NCBI GenBank assembly: GCA_036490795.1
Contig: DASXDG010000083.1
Coordinates: 1 to 5,440, forward strand
DNA: 5,440 bases
Source of the DNA: JAFARZ01 sp036490795
GTDB taxonomy: Bacteria > Actinomycetota > Actinomycetes > Streptosporangiales > Streptosporangiaceae
Direction: 5' to 3'
The notes below the pieces were generated by a model. The model was not told the origin of the DNA. It saw nothing but the letters and a program-made list of their open reading frames with translations, and did not search any database. Of this stretch, positions 1 to 5,306 are shown piece after piece (the first letter of the stretch is position 1; each line of letters starts with the position of its first letter). Position numbers and translations under genes: made by a program.

Positions 1-15
1 ACCGCGAGTTCACCA

Positions 16-640
16 TCATTGACCGATCACGCGTTCGGGGTCTGGGTCGTCGGCGGCGAAGATCTGGCGCATGTAGGCAGTAAGGCAGACCTCGCATAGC
101 TCGCTTTGCGTCATCGCATCCGGCAGCTGCGCCCAGGCCCGGAAATGCAATCGCTCAGCCTGCCACGCCAGCGCCTCCGCGGTGACCCTGGCACTGAGGC
201 CGGGCGACGCCACGGTCGCGCTCGCACAGGATCGCGTGCTCGATGCGCGTGGTGGCGACCTCGATGGTCTCCATCCAGGCGTCGCGGACTTGGGGCACCG
301 CAGTCCACAGGTCACAGGCATCCCGCAGGACGAACCGGTGTGGCCACCACCGCGCGGTGACCGCCTCAATGCTGGCGCGCAGTGCGTCGCGCGGGCGCAC
401 GTCGGGCGCCCTGTCGGTGAACCAGCTGCCGGACTCGTCGTAAGCCTCGTCGCGGACTGCGATCAGCCTGCGCAGCGGCGCGGCGAGGGCATCGTGCTTG
501 GACGTGTAGTAGGCGTAGAAGCGGGTTCGAGTGATCCCGTCCCCGGCCGCGATCTGCTCGACGTCCAGCGCGCTGAGCGCCTTGTCCGCCAGCAACCGCT
601 CAAGTGCGTCAAGGATCAGCTCGTCGCGCCGGGGTGCCAT
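16..640 (-). pseudogene. TetR-family transcriptional regulator, frameshifted
   Basis: This reads as a TetR/AcrR-type DNA-binding repressor split by a frameshift. The intact first frame starts at ATG 640. It gives a TetR N-terminus with a helix-turn-helix at about residues 28-50, including IAAGDGITRTRFYAYYTSKH, which has the family's Y-x-Y/F-x-x-K pattern. After residue 146 (ERDRGVA) the frame becomes arginine/glycine-rich nonsense ending at 155. The adjacent minus frame continues the family C-terminus (GLSARVTAEALAWQAERLHF and on) and ends with TGA at 16-18. Dropping one base from the GGG run at 202-204 joins the two into about 207 aa, the usual TetR size. It is divergent from the aldo/keto reductase with a 48-bp spacer, so it probably controls that gene and itself. 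No Shine-Dalgarno precedes ATG 640, so leaderless translation is possible. The family call is secure; whether the frameshift is a real mutation or a sequencing error cannot be told here. Confidence 0.8.
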
Positions 641-644
641 GCGC

Positions 645-670
645 GATATAAGACACGACGTCGTATATTG
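645..670. promoter_or_regulatory. Candidate TetR operator in divergent promoter
   Basis: The spacer between the regulator and the reductase contains the perfect palindrome ACGACGTCGT at 655-664, with AT-rich flanks that add three more symmetric pairs. TetR proteins usually bind such dyads in the shared intergenic region and repress both genes. The palindrome abuts the TATATT -10 box of the reductase and lies about 15 bases from the regulator's start codon, so a bound dimer would block both promoters. The binding is inferred; the palindrome and its position are seen. Confidence 0.55.
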
Positions 671-682
671 CCGTTACGGGAG
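664..682 (+). promoter_or_regulatory. -10 box and RBS of the aldo/keto reductase
   Basis: TATATT at 664-669 fits an actinobacterial -10 (TANNNT) and would place the transcript start near 675-676. GGGAG at 678-682 is a Shine-Dalgarno six bases before ATG 689, which supports that start over the much longer open frame running upstream across the regulator. No convincing -35 hexamer is visible at the expected distance. Confidence 0.5.
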
Positions 683-688
683 CACCTG

Positions 689-1525
689 ATGCAGCACGCC
701 GTTACGATCGGCTCCGACCTGGTGGTGAACCGGCTCGGCTACGGCGCGATGCGGCTGACCGGCGCTGGCATGTGGGGCGACTTCCCCGATCGGGACGCCG
801 GGATCGCGCTGCTCCGGCACGTCGTCGACAGCGGGGTGACCTTCATTGACACCGCCGATGCCTACGGCCCGCACACCAACGAGGCACTGATCCACGATGC
901 GCTGCACCCGTATCCGGACGACCTGGTGATAGCCACCAAGGGCGGTTTCATCCGCGGCGGGCCGGACTACGCGGACTTCGGAGCGGTCACCAACCGTGAG
1001 TACCTGCGGCAGTGCGCCTACCTCAGCGCGCGCCGTCTCGGCGTCGAGCAGATCCACCTGTATTACCTGCACAGTCCAAACGCGACCGATGTGCCGTTCG
1101 AGGACCAGGTCGCCACGCTTGCCGAACTCCGCGACGAGGGCGTGATCCGGCACATTGGGCTTTCCAACGTCAATGTGGCTCAGTTCCATGCTGCCCGGGA
1201 CGTCACCGAGATCGCCGCGGTCACTGCGCTGTACAACGTCGGCGAGCGGACCGGCGGTGCACTGCTGGCCGCTGCCGAAGCGACTGGGACGGTGTTCTCG
1301 CCCTGGCATCCGACGACCGTACCCGCGCAACTCCGCCCGTTGCTGCGTCAGTACGGCGGGACGGTGCCGCAGGTCGCGCTGTCCTGGCTGCTGCACCGGT
1401 CACCGGTCATGCTGCCGATCCCTGGGACGTCCAGCGTCGCTCACCTTGACGAGAATCTGGCAGCTGTCCCGCTCTCCCTTACTCCCGACGAGGTCGAGGC
1501 CATCACCAAGCTTGTCCCTGAGTGA
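689..1525 (+). CDS. Aldo/keto reductase, YdbC/PdxI (pyridoxal reductase)-like
   Basis: This is a 278-aa NAD(P)H-dependent cytosolic oxidoreductase with the aldo/keto reductase TIM-barrel fold. The catalytic tetrad is visible: Asp54 and Tyr59 in FIDTADAYG, Lys84 in IATKGGF, and His128 in LYYLHSP. GLSNV (157-161) and the C-terminal IPGTSSVAHLDEN (244-256) match the cofactor-binding end. The N-terminal VNRLGYGAMRLTG and the PGTSSVAHL segment closely resemble E. coli YdbC/PdxI as I recall it, an enzyme reducing pyridoxal to pyridoxine. Substrate here is therefore a family-level guess; many actinobacterial relatives act on other aldehydes or ketones. The start is set by GGGAG six bases upstream; the same frame stays open back to 182 only as a shadow of the opposite regulator. 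It is divergent from that TetR gene, so induction by a small-molecule ligand is likely. Family call is very sure, exact substrate is not. Confidence 0.93.
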   Translation: MQHAVTIGSDLVVNRLGYGAMRLTGAGMWGDFPDRDAGIALLRHVVDSGVTFIDTADAYGPHTNEALIHDALHPYPDDLVIATKGGFIRGGPDYADFGAVTNREYLRQCAYLSARRLGVEQIHLYYLHSPNATDVPFEDQVATLAELRDEGVIRHIGLSNVNVAQFHAARDVTEIAAVTALYNVGERTGGALLAAAEATGTVFSPWHPTTVPAQLRPLLRQYGGTVPQVALSWLLHRSPVMLPIPGTSSVAHLDENLAAVPLSLTPDEVEAITKLVPE

Positions 1526-1562
1526 GGGCAGCTGTCCCTTACCTGCGACGGAGGTGGCGGCA
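1459..1562 (+). repeat. Imperfect tandem duplication of the reductase 3' end
   Basis: GGCAGCTGTCCC occurs at 1459-1470 inside the reductase and again at 1527-1538 just after its stop codon. Each copy continues with TCCCTTAC and then a CGACG(G)AGGT-like stretch (1475-1499 and 1535-1561). The second copy lacks eight bases between two TCCC motifs and has further substitutions. This looks like an old short duplication of the coding end, now decayed. It no longer encodes the same peptide. Confidence 0.5.
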
Positions 1563-1871
1563 GCCATGCCGAGCTGCCCGGGCGGCGGCCAGCGCGATTA
1601 CTTAGTGTGACAGCGGCCGATGGTCGAGGCGCGCACGTAGCCGCCGTTATCTCAAGCCCGGATCCGGGTGTTCGGTGTGCCTTGCCCGCGCTCCCCAATC
1701 GGCGCGGCTGCCTCTGGTCAGCGGCGCCCCGGCTGTCTCGCATCAGCGAGCCGGGTCGCGATCGCGGTCCCGGCCCCCGCCGCCGTCCCCGCGGCCGGCA
1801 GGCCTCGCCTGGCCAGGTGGATGTCCGTTCTGTTCAAGACGGCTACGGAGCCGCCACCGTACAGTCGGGAC
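1526..1871. other. Non-coding spacer after the reductase
   Basis: About 346 bases without a convincing gene. The first part is the decayed copy of the reductase end. A perfect 12-bp palindrome CCCGGATCCGGG lies at 1656-1667, with no loop or T-run, so it is at best a weak terminator element. The open frames here encode low-complexity Arg/Pro/Gly peptides typical of GC-rich shadow frames. The end of the stretch carries the promoter of the next gene. Confidence 0.5.
1860..1871 (+). promoter_or_regulatory. Leaderless -10 element (TACAGT)
   Basis: TACAGT at 1860-1865 fits the TANNNT -10 consensus and is followed by exactly six bases before ATG 1872. That spacing puts the transcription start on the A of the start codon, as in leaderless actinobacterial mRNAs. 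No usable Shine-Dalgarno precedes ATG 1872 (GGGA ends one base before the last spacer base), which agrees with leaderless translation. No clear -35 is seen. Confidence 0.45.
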
Positions 1872-2780
1872 ATGGATGATGCGTTTGCGGCGGGAGACCG
1901 CTTCATGCTTAACCAGGCGCGGCTGCTCGAACGGCGGCTGTTCGCCACCTGCTTCCTCGGCCAGCGCGCTGCGAGGGTCGTTGATGCCCTGCGCGGCTAC
2001 CAGAATGATGACGGCGGGTTCGGCCATGCCCTCGAGCCGGACAAGCGCTGCCCGGCCAGCCTGCCGATCGATGTTGAAACCGCATTCCAGGCGCTTGCCA
2101 CGGCGGGCACCGTCGATCACGACATGGTGATCCGGGCTTGTGACTTCCTGGCACGCGCGGCCGAGGAGGCCGGCGCGGGCGGTGCCGTGCCGCTGGCATT
2201 CCCGGTCATCGAGTCCTTCCCGCGCGCCGCGCACTGGACCGAATGGACCTATGAGCCTGGCCTCAACCCGACGGCTGGCCTGGTGGGCCTGCTGTACCAG
2301 CTAGGCGTTGACCATCCCTGGCGATCAGCCGGCGCCGCTTACTGCTGGCAGCAGCTTGAGTCGGGCGGCCTGCCCGGCGACGCGCACGCGCTCAAAGAGA
2401 CCCTTGTCTTCCTCGAGCACGTCCCGGACCGGCCCCGGGCCGAGCAGCATGCCGCCGCGCTCGCTTCGAGCCTGGCTGGCATCCCTCTGTTCCACCTCGA
2501 CCCTGACACTCCCGGCTACGGCCTGTCGCCCCTCGACGTCGCGTCGCAGGCCAGCTCCCGGTGGCGCGCGCTGTTCACCGACGCGCAGATCAGCGCCCAC
2601 CTCGACCGGCTGCAAAAGGACCAGCAGGCCGACGGCGGCTGGCCCATCGCCTGGGAGCCACCCAGCCAGGCCGCCATATCCGAATGGCGGGGGATCGCGA
2701 CCCTGGGAGCCCTGTGCACGCTCACGTCCTACGGACGGCTCACGCAGACGCCTGAGGCGTCCCGGCCGGTCAACACGTGA
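1872..2780 (+). CDS. Prenyltransferase/squalene-oxidase repeat-like protein
   Basis: A 302-aa protein, probably cytosolic, resembling uncharacterised actinobacterial proteins with the alpha-alpha toroid fold of terpene cyclases and protein prenyltransferases. Two QW-like repeat signatures are visible: YQNDDGGFGHALEPD at 43-57 and DQQADGGWPIAWEPP at 250-264. In between are helical stretches rich in Ala, Leu and Trp (for example AHWTEWTYEPGLNPTAG at 120-136). I see no DxDD of class II cyclases and no clear zinc-ligand set of prenyltransferases, so enzyme activity is not established. ATG 1872 is preferred because the N-terminal helix AAGDRFMLNQARLLERRLF starts there and a -10 box sits six bases upstream. 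ATG 1905, behind GGGAG at 1892-1896, is a credible alternative giving 291 aa, and an in-frame ATG at 1821 is less likely. It stands alone between two long spacers, so no partner is suggested. Confidence 0.75.
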   Translation: MDDAFAAGDRFMLNQARLLERRLFATCFLGQRAARVVDALRGYQNDDGGFGHALEPDKRCPASLPIDVETAFQALATAGTVDHDMVIRACDFLARAAEEAGAGGAVPLAFPVIESFPRAAHWTEWTYEPGLNPTAGLVGLLYQLGVDHPWRSAGAAYCWQQLESGGLPGDAHALKETLVFLEHVPDRPRAEQHAAALASSLAGIPLFHLDPDTPGYGLSPLDVASQASSRWRALFTDAQISAHLDRLQKDQQADGGWPIAWEPPSQAAISEWRGIATLGALCTLTSYGRLTQTPEASRPVNT

Positions 2781-3098
2781 GCCGCCAGAGACAACTGCCC
2801 AGCTTCCTGTCCCCGGCATGGCCACCTGCCATGACTCCGGCATCCGCTAAAGGACGTTACTACCCGCCAGTCGCCGCTACCACGGCGCGCCATCACCGGT
2901 TGATCTGCGTCGCCTGAGCACCCTGCCCAGGTCAATGCCACGGAGCGCGGAATCCGCATTCAGCGCGTGTCGCCTCCGCGATGGTTGCTCACGGTGCGTG
3001 ACGGATTCGGCTCTGGCGCCGCCCTCAGATGAGTGCGTGGCGGGCATCACCGAGACGGCGCCGTGGTTAATGCTTGGCCTGTGACGAGGCGGCGGCTC
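2781..3098. other. Non-coding spacer before the MOSC gene
   Basis: About 320 bases without a supportable gene on either strand. It contains a small hairpin shortly after the upstream stop codon and the promoter of the next gene at its right end. A GTG overlapping the upstream stop opens a 46-codon frame, but its codon bias is weak. I see no repeats or RNA-gene signatures. Confidence 0.45.
2817..2833 (+). terminator. Possible weak hairpin terminator
   Basis: CATGGC and GCCATG form a 6-bp stem around a 5-base loop, 37 bases after the stop codon of the toroid-type gene. There is no T-run, which is common for actinobacterial terminators but leaves this a weak call. Confidence 0.3.
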
Positions 3099-3110
3099 TA
3101 GGCTCGGGTT
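3074..3110 (+). promoter_or_regulatory. Leaderless promoter of the MOSC gene
   Basis: TAGGCT at 3099-3104 is a classic Streptomyces-type -10 box and lies exactly six bases before GTG 3111, so the transcript should begin on the start codon. TTGGCC at 3074-3079 may be the -35, with a 19-base spacer. No Shine-Dalgarno is present, as expected for a leaderless mRNA. Confidence 0.6.
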
Positions 3111-3788
3111 GTGGAAGTACCCCTCAGCGGTGTGCTGCTGTCGGTCAACCTCGCGGCCGAGGCCCTGCCCGGGCCGCATGGCACCGGGAAGACCGGCATC
3201 GGGAAGTACCCGGTCAGCTGGCCGGTGCCGGTCTCGGACCCGGGGCCTAAGCGGCGCGGGCACCCGCGGCCGAACGGCCTGGCCGGCGACACCGTCTGCA
3301 GCACCGTGCACCACGTCGGCACGGACCAGGCCGTGTACGCCTACGCGCGCGAAGACCTGGACTGGTGGGAGCGCGAACTGGGGTACGAGCTGCCGGCCGG
3401 CCGGTTCGGCGAGAACCTGACCACCCGGGGCCTGGACCTGACGGGCACGCTGGCGGGGGAACGCTGGCGGATCGGCGGCAGCGTGGTGCTGCAGGCGACC
3501 TCACCGCGCATCCCGTGCGCGACGTTCGCGCACCGGATGGGAGAGCCCCAGTGGGTCAAGCGGTTCACCGCCCGCGGCGCGACCGGAACCTACCTGCGCG
3601 TGGTCACACCGGGCCAGATCAGGGCCGGGGACCGTATCGAGGTCATCCGGCGCCCGGGGCACACGGTCACCATCGGCCGGTCCTTCCGCGCCCTCACCAC
3701 CGAACCAGAACTGCTGCCCAGCCTGCTGGAAGCAGGCGACGACCTGCCCCCAGAGGAGCGTGCGGCCGTGCTGCGCCGCACCAGCTGA
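3111..3788 (+). CDS. MOSC domain-containing protein, YiiM-like
   Basis: A 225-aa soluble protein of the MOSC superfamily (molybdenum cofactor sulfurase C-terminal domain), close in length to E. coli YiiM (about 224 aa). Seen in order are the N-terminal KTGIGKYPV (27-35), the HHVGTDQAVYAYAREDLDWW segment (67-86), GRFGENLTTRGLDLTG (97-112), and SPRIPCATF (131-139) with the conserved Cys136 that carries the functional thiol in MOSC proteins. A C-terminal helical tail (about 187-225) resembles the 3-alpha domain of YiiM. Relatives bind the molybdenum cofactor, and YiiM is linked to reduction of N-hydroxylated compounds; that role is by analogy. Codons end overwhelmingly in G or C, so this looks like a native housekeeping-style gene. 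The GTG start is chosen from the -10 box six bases upstream and the family N-terminus. It appears monocistronic. Confidence 0.92.
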   Translation: MEVPLSGVLLSVNLAAEALPGPHGTGKTGIGKYPVSWPVPVSDPGPKRRGHPRPNGLAGDTVCSTVHHVGTDQAVYAYAREDLDWWERELGYELPAGRFGENLTTRGLDLTGTLAGERWRIGGSVVLQATSPRIPCATFAHRMGEPQWVKRFTARGATGTYLRVVTPGQIRAGDRIEVIRRPGHTVTIGRSFRALTTEPELLPSLLEAGDDLPPEERAAVLRRTS

Positions 3789-4070
3789 CCCCCGGACCGC
3801 GCCGCGCCCACGCCCGCAGGCACCCTGCCCTAGGCTTCCCCACCGCCGCCGTGCCATCCCTCACTACAGCTGACCGGCTATCGCGCGTAGCCGCCGACTT
3901 GGGCGCTCGGGCGAAGAACGCAGTCGAATCCACAGGCTGCCCATAACTGGGTTATCTGCAGAAGACGTGAGTCGCACGCCTGGGTATACGAAGGGCTTTC
4001 GTGCGGGGTCTGCCGACCAACCGGGCAGGCAATAGAGATGCTCCTCGCCGCAGCTGCGGGAAATGCGTGG
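3789..4070. other. Non-coding stretch between converging genes
   Basis: About 280 bases between the plus-strand MOSC gene and the minus-strand genes to its right. It holds a small GCAGG/CCTGC hairpin (3816-3828), a TAGGCT hexamer at 3831-3836 with no convincing gene behind it, an imperfect 7-bp stem with a 9-base loop at 4008-4030, and a perfect palindrome CCGCAGCTGCGG at 4048-4059. These could serve as bidirectional termination between converging transcripts. No T-run is present, and no frame shows convincing codon bias. Confidence 0.35.
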
Positions 4071-4208
4071 TCAAGTCCGCTGGTAGGCGTCATGTCGGCC
4101 TTCCATCTTGGCCTGGTCGCCTTCGTTGTCGTTGATGACCGCGGTGCACCTCTTGAGCGGCACGGCAATGTCGAGGCAGCGCTTGGCGGTCAACGTCCAG
4201 GGGTCCAC
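4071..4208 (-). CDS. Small hypothetical protein (45 aa)
   Basis: A minus-strand frame from GTG 4208 to TGA at 4071-4073 encodes 45 aa, including KRCLDIAVPLKR and AVINDNEGDQAKMEGRHDAY. About 39 of 45 codons end in G or C, much stronger than the surrounding non-coding sequence, so it has probably been under coding selection. The N-terminal half is mildly hydrophobic with two Cys; the rest is polar and charged. It begins 23 bases after the stop of the EcsC-like gene on the same strand, so it may be co-transcribed. No Shine-Dalgarno is evident. The open frame extends upstream to 4244 with no better start (adding a CHG motif), so it could instead be the 3' end of a larger gene cut away at that point. 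I do not recognise the family. Confidence 0.45.
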   Translation of the reverse strand: MDPWTLTAKRCLDIAVPLKRCTAVINDNEGDQAKMEGRHDAYQRT

Positions 4209-4231
4209 ACCGTGGCAGATCGGAGCTTGCC

Positions 4232-4918
4232 CTAATCCCAGAACTCAGGTGGAGGTCCGAAAGCTCGGCGGCTCGCGCGGATCGCGGTCTCCGCGAGCAC
4301 CAGGTTGGCGCCACCGCCGATGACAGCGCCGATACCGAAGGGGACTACCCTGCCGAGCACGATGATGCCTTGCTTGGTCCCGTACTTCGTGATGAAGTTC
4401 TTCCCGAGCACCTTGTTGATCTGCAGCAGTTTCGACGCGGGCACTTTCGCGACAATCTGCTTAGCCCAACGCTGGCCCGTCCGTTCCGCGATCTTGGGAA
4501 TGGTCTCGGCGCCGCTGCCACCGAGCATTATCCCCATGACGAGGGTCCGGCGGCGCTCGATCTCGTCAAGCGGAACCCCGTGCAGCTGGGCGAGCGAAAA
4601 GGCGAAAAGGGCAGTCATCTCGAGCGTCGAGAGAACTTCACCGCCCGAGAGCGCCAGCGCCGCTGCCGTGCCGACTGCCGGCACGGCAGCGACGGCGCCA
4701 ACTGCTGCGCCTGTTCCGATCAGAGCGCTCCGATACATACGCTCCAGCGCCCGAATGACCTCCGCCGGCGTGGCATCAGGGTGCCTTTGCCGTGCACGGG
4801 CGATGTTCTTCTCCACCATAGATCCATGAACACGCAGGGCGCTGTCGAGCGCACTGCGGACAAGATTTTGCCGTTCCGCGGGCGTCGGTTCGGCATCGTC
4901 GATCACACCGTCCGCCAT
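4232..4918 (-). CDS. EcsC-like glycine-rich hypothetical protein
   Basis: A 228-aa protein. The N-terminal third is polar and helical (AERQNLVRSALDSALRVHG, 14-32). There are two Gly/Ala-rich hydrophobic segments at about 66-92 (ALIGTGAAVGAVAAVPAVG) and 186-212 (VPFGIGAVIGGGANLVLAET). Between them lies a Lys-rich stretch (VPASKLLQINKVLGKNFITK, 159-178). The final PFGIGAVIGGGANL followed by an ARxAF-like helix resembles EcsC-family proteins, a poorly understood group named after a Bacillus gene linked to an ABC exporter. The match is by pattern and only moderate. It may associate with the membrane through the hydrophobic segments; no signal peptide is seen. AAGGAGG at 4924-4930 lies five bases before ATG 4918; an upstream GTG at 4924 overlaps that Shine-Dalgarno, so 4918 is the start. 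Codons in the first third often end in A or T, unlike the MOSC gene, which hints at foreign origin or low expression. What it does here is unknown. Confidence 0.65.
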   Translation of the reverse strand: MADGVIDDAEPTPAERQNLVRSALDSALRVHGSMVEKNIARARQRHPDATPAEVIRALERMYRSALIGTGAAVGAVAAVPAVGTAAALALSGGEVLSTLEMTALFAFSLAQLHGVPLDEIERRRTLVMGIMLGGSGAETIPKIAERTGQRWAKQIVAKVPASKLLQINKVLGKNFITKYGTKQGIIVLGRVVPFGIGAVIGGGANLVLAETAIRASRRAFGPPPEFWD

Positions 4919-4923
4919 CGTCA

Positions 4924-4954
4924 CCTCCTTGCGACTAGGCAGTGCAGCAATCTA
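4924..4954 (-). promoter_or_regulatory. Strong RBS and possible -10 of the EcsC-like gene
   Basis: On the minus strand, AAGGAGGTGA (4930-4921) is a near-perfect match to the 16S anti-Shine-Dalgarno and fixes ATG 4918 as the start. TAGATT (4954-4949) upstream fits a -10 box, with about 30 bases to the start codon. No clear -35 is visible. Confidence 0.55.
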
Positions 4955-5186
4955 TCAGCCAAGTGCAGGGGAGCACACCGGCCACTGCGCCACCGGACTT
5001 GCTCGCAGGCCGCTACCAGTTCACGAATCTGCTGATCGCTGAGGCGTCCAACCCGCTTCGCCCTGGTTCGCAGGGTTGTATTTTCTGCAGGTGCCTTGAG
5101 GCCGGTGCTGGCCGGAGCCGCGAGATTGCGCCAATCTGGCGCCGCTCGGGGTTTGAGTAGCGTTGCAGCAAGTCCAGGTGCAGCAC
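4931..5186 (-). pseudogene. Frameshifted helix-turn-helix (recombinase-type) remnant
   Basis: Two minus-strand frames join into one plausible protein. From GTG 5186, with GGAG four bases before it, one frame reads LHLDLLQRYSNPERRQIGAI and continues to about 5083. The neighbouring frame then reads NTTLRTRAKRVGRLSDQQIR followed by ELVAACE. The second part has the R-LS-x-QQ-I-x-ELV-A pattern that opens the helix-turn-helix of resolvase/recombinase-type proteins. What should be the recognition helices survives only as a distorted LHLADRLLHC near 4960-4945, and the frame then runs into the next gene's Shine-Dalgarno. So the remnant has at least one frameshift (near 5083), an altered turn and no C-terminus. 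The family resemblance is from memory of similar short actinobacterial HTH proteins, not a search, so it could be another DNA-binding type. Confidence 0.45.
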
Positions 5187-5235
5187 GCAACTCCGTTCCC
5201 TGGTGCGCTGGGAGATGTCGATGCCGATGCGCTGG

Positions 5236-5258
5236 AACAGATGATCTGTTGATCTGTG
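5236..5258. promoter_or_regulatory. 15-bp palindrome with direct repeat
   Basis: AACAGAT G ATCTGTT at 5236-5250 is a perfect 7-bp inverted repeat around one base. Its right arm is echoed immediately as GATCTGTG (5251-5258), giving two GATCTGT direct repeats. It lies about 50-70 bases upstream of the HTH remnant's start on the minus strand, where an operator or recombinase binding site would sit. Its function is inferred from position only. Confidence 0.4.
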
Positions 5259-5306
5259 CGCAACGCGCGGCATACGTCCACGGCCGCTTCCAAGGACAGA
5301 GCATCG

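Noticed and set aside
182..688. Upstream extension of the aldo/keto reductase frame
   Set aside because: It is the antisense shadow of the TetR gene; the enzyme family begins at about 689, where there is a good Shine-Dalgarno.
674..1396. Long minus-strand frame opposite the reductase
   Set aside because: Shadow of a strongly supported gene; the peptide has no recognisable domain.
1656..1667. CCCGGATCCGGG palindrome as a terminator
   Set aside because: No loop and no T-run; 12-base GC palindromes arise easily in this composition.
2777..2917. GTG overlapping the stop of the toroid-type gene, 46 codons
   Set aside because: Overlap is suggestive but third-position bias is weak and no Shine-Dalgarno or motif is visible.
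2877..3314. Minus-strand 145-codon frame
   Set aside because: Half of it is the shadow of the MOSC gene; the rest is Arg-rich low complexity without a domain.
3851..3946. Small plus-strand ORF (about 31 codons) after TAGGCT at 3831
   Set aside because: The -10 is not at leaderless spacing to the GTG, there is no Shine-Dalgarno, and only about two thirds of codons end in G/C.
3960..4035. Possible tRNA or structured RNA among several short inverted repeats
   Set aside because: No T-loop GGTTCGA motif, acceptor stem pairing or anticodon arm could be assembled.
3878..4168. Minus-strand 96-codon frame
   Set aside because: It overlaps the better-biased 45-codon frame and has Ser/Pro/Arg-rich composition typical of a shadow frame.
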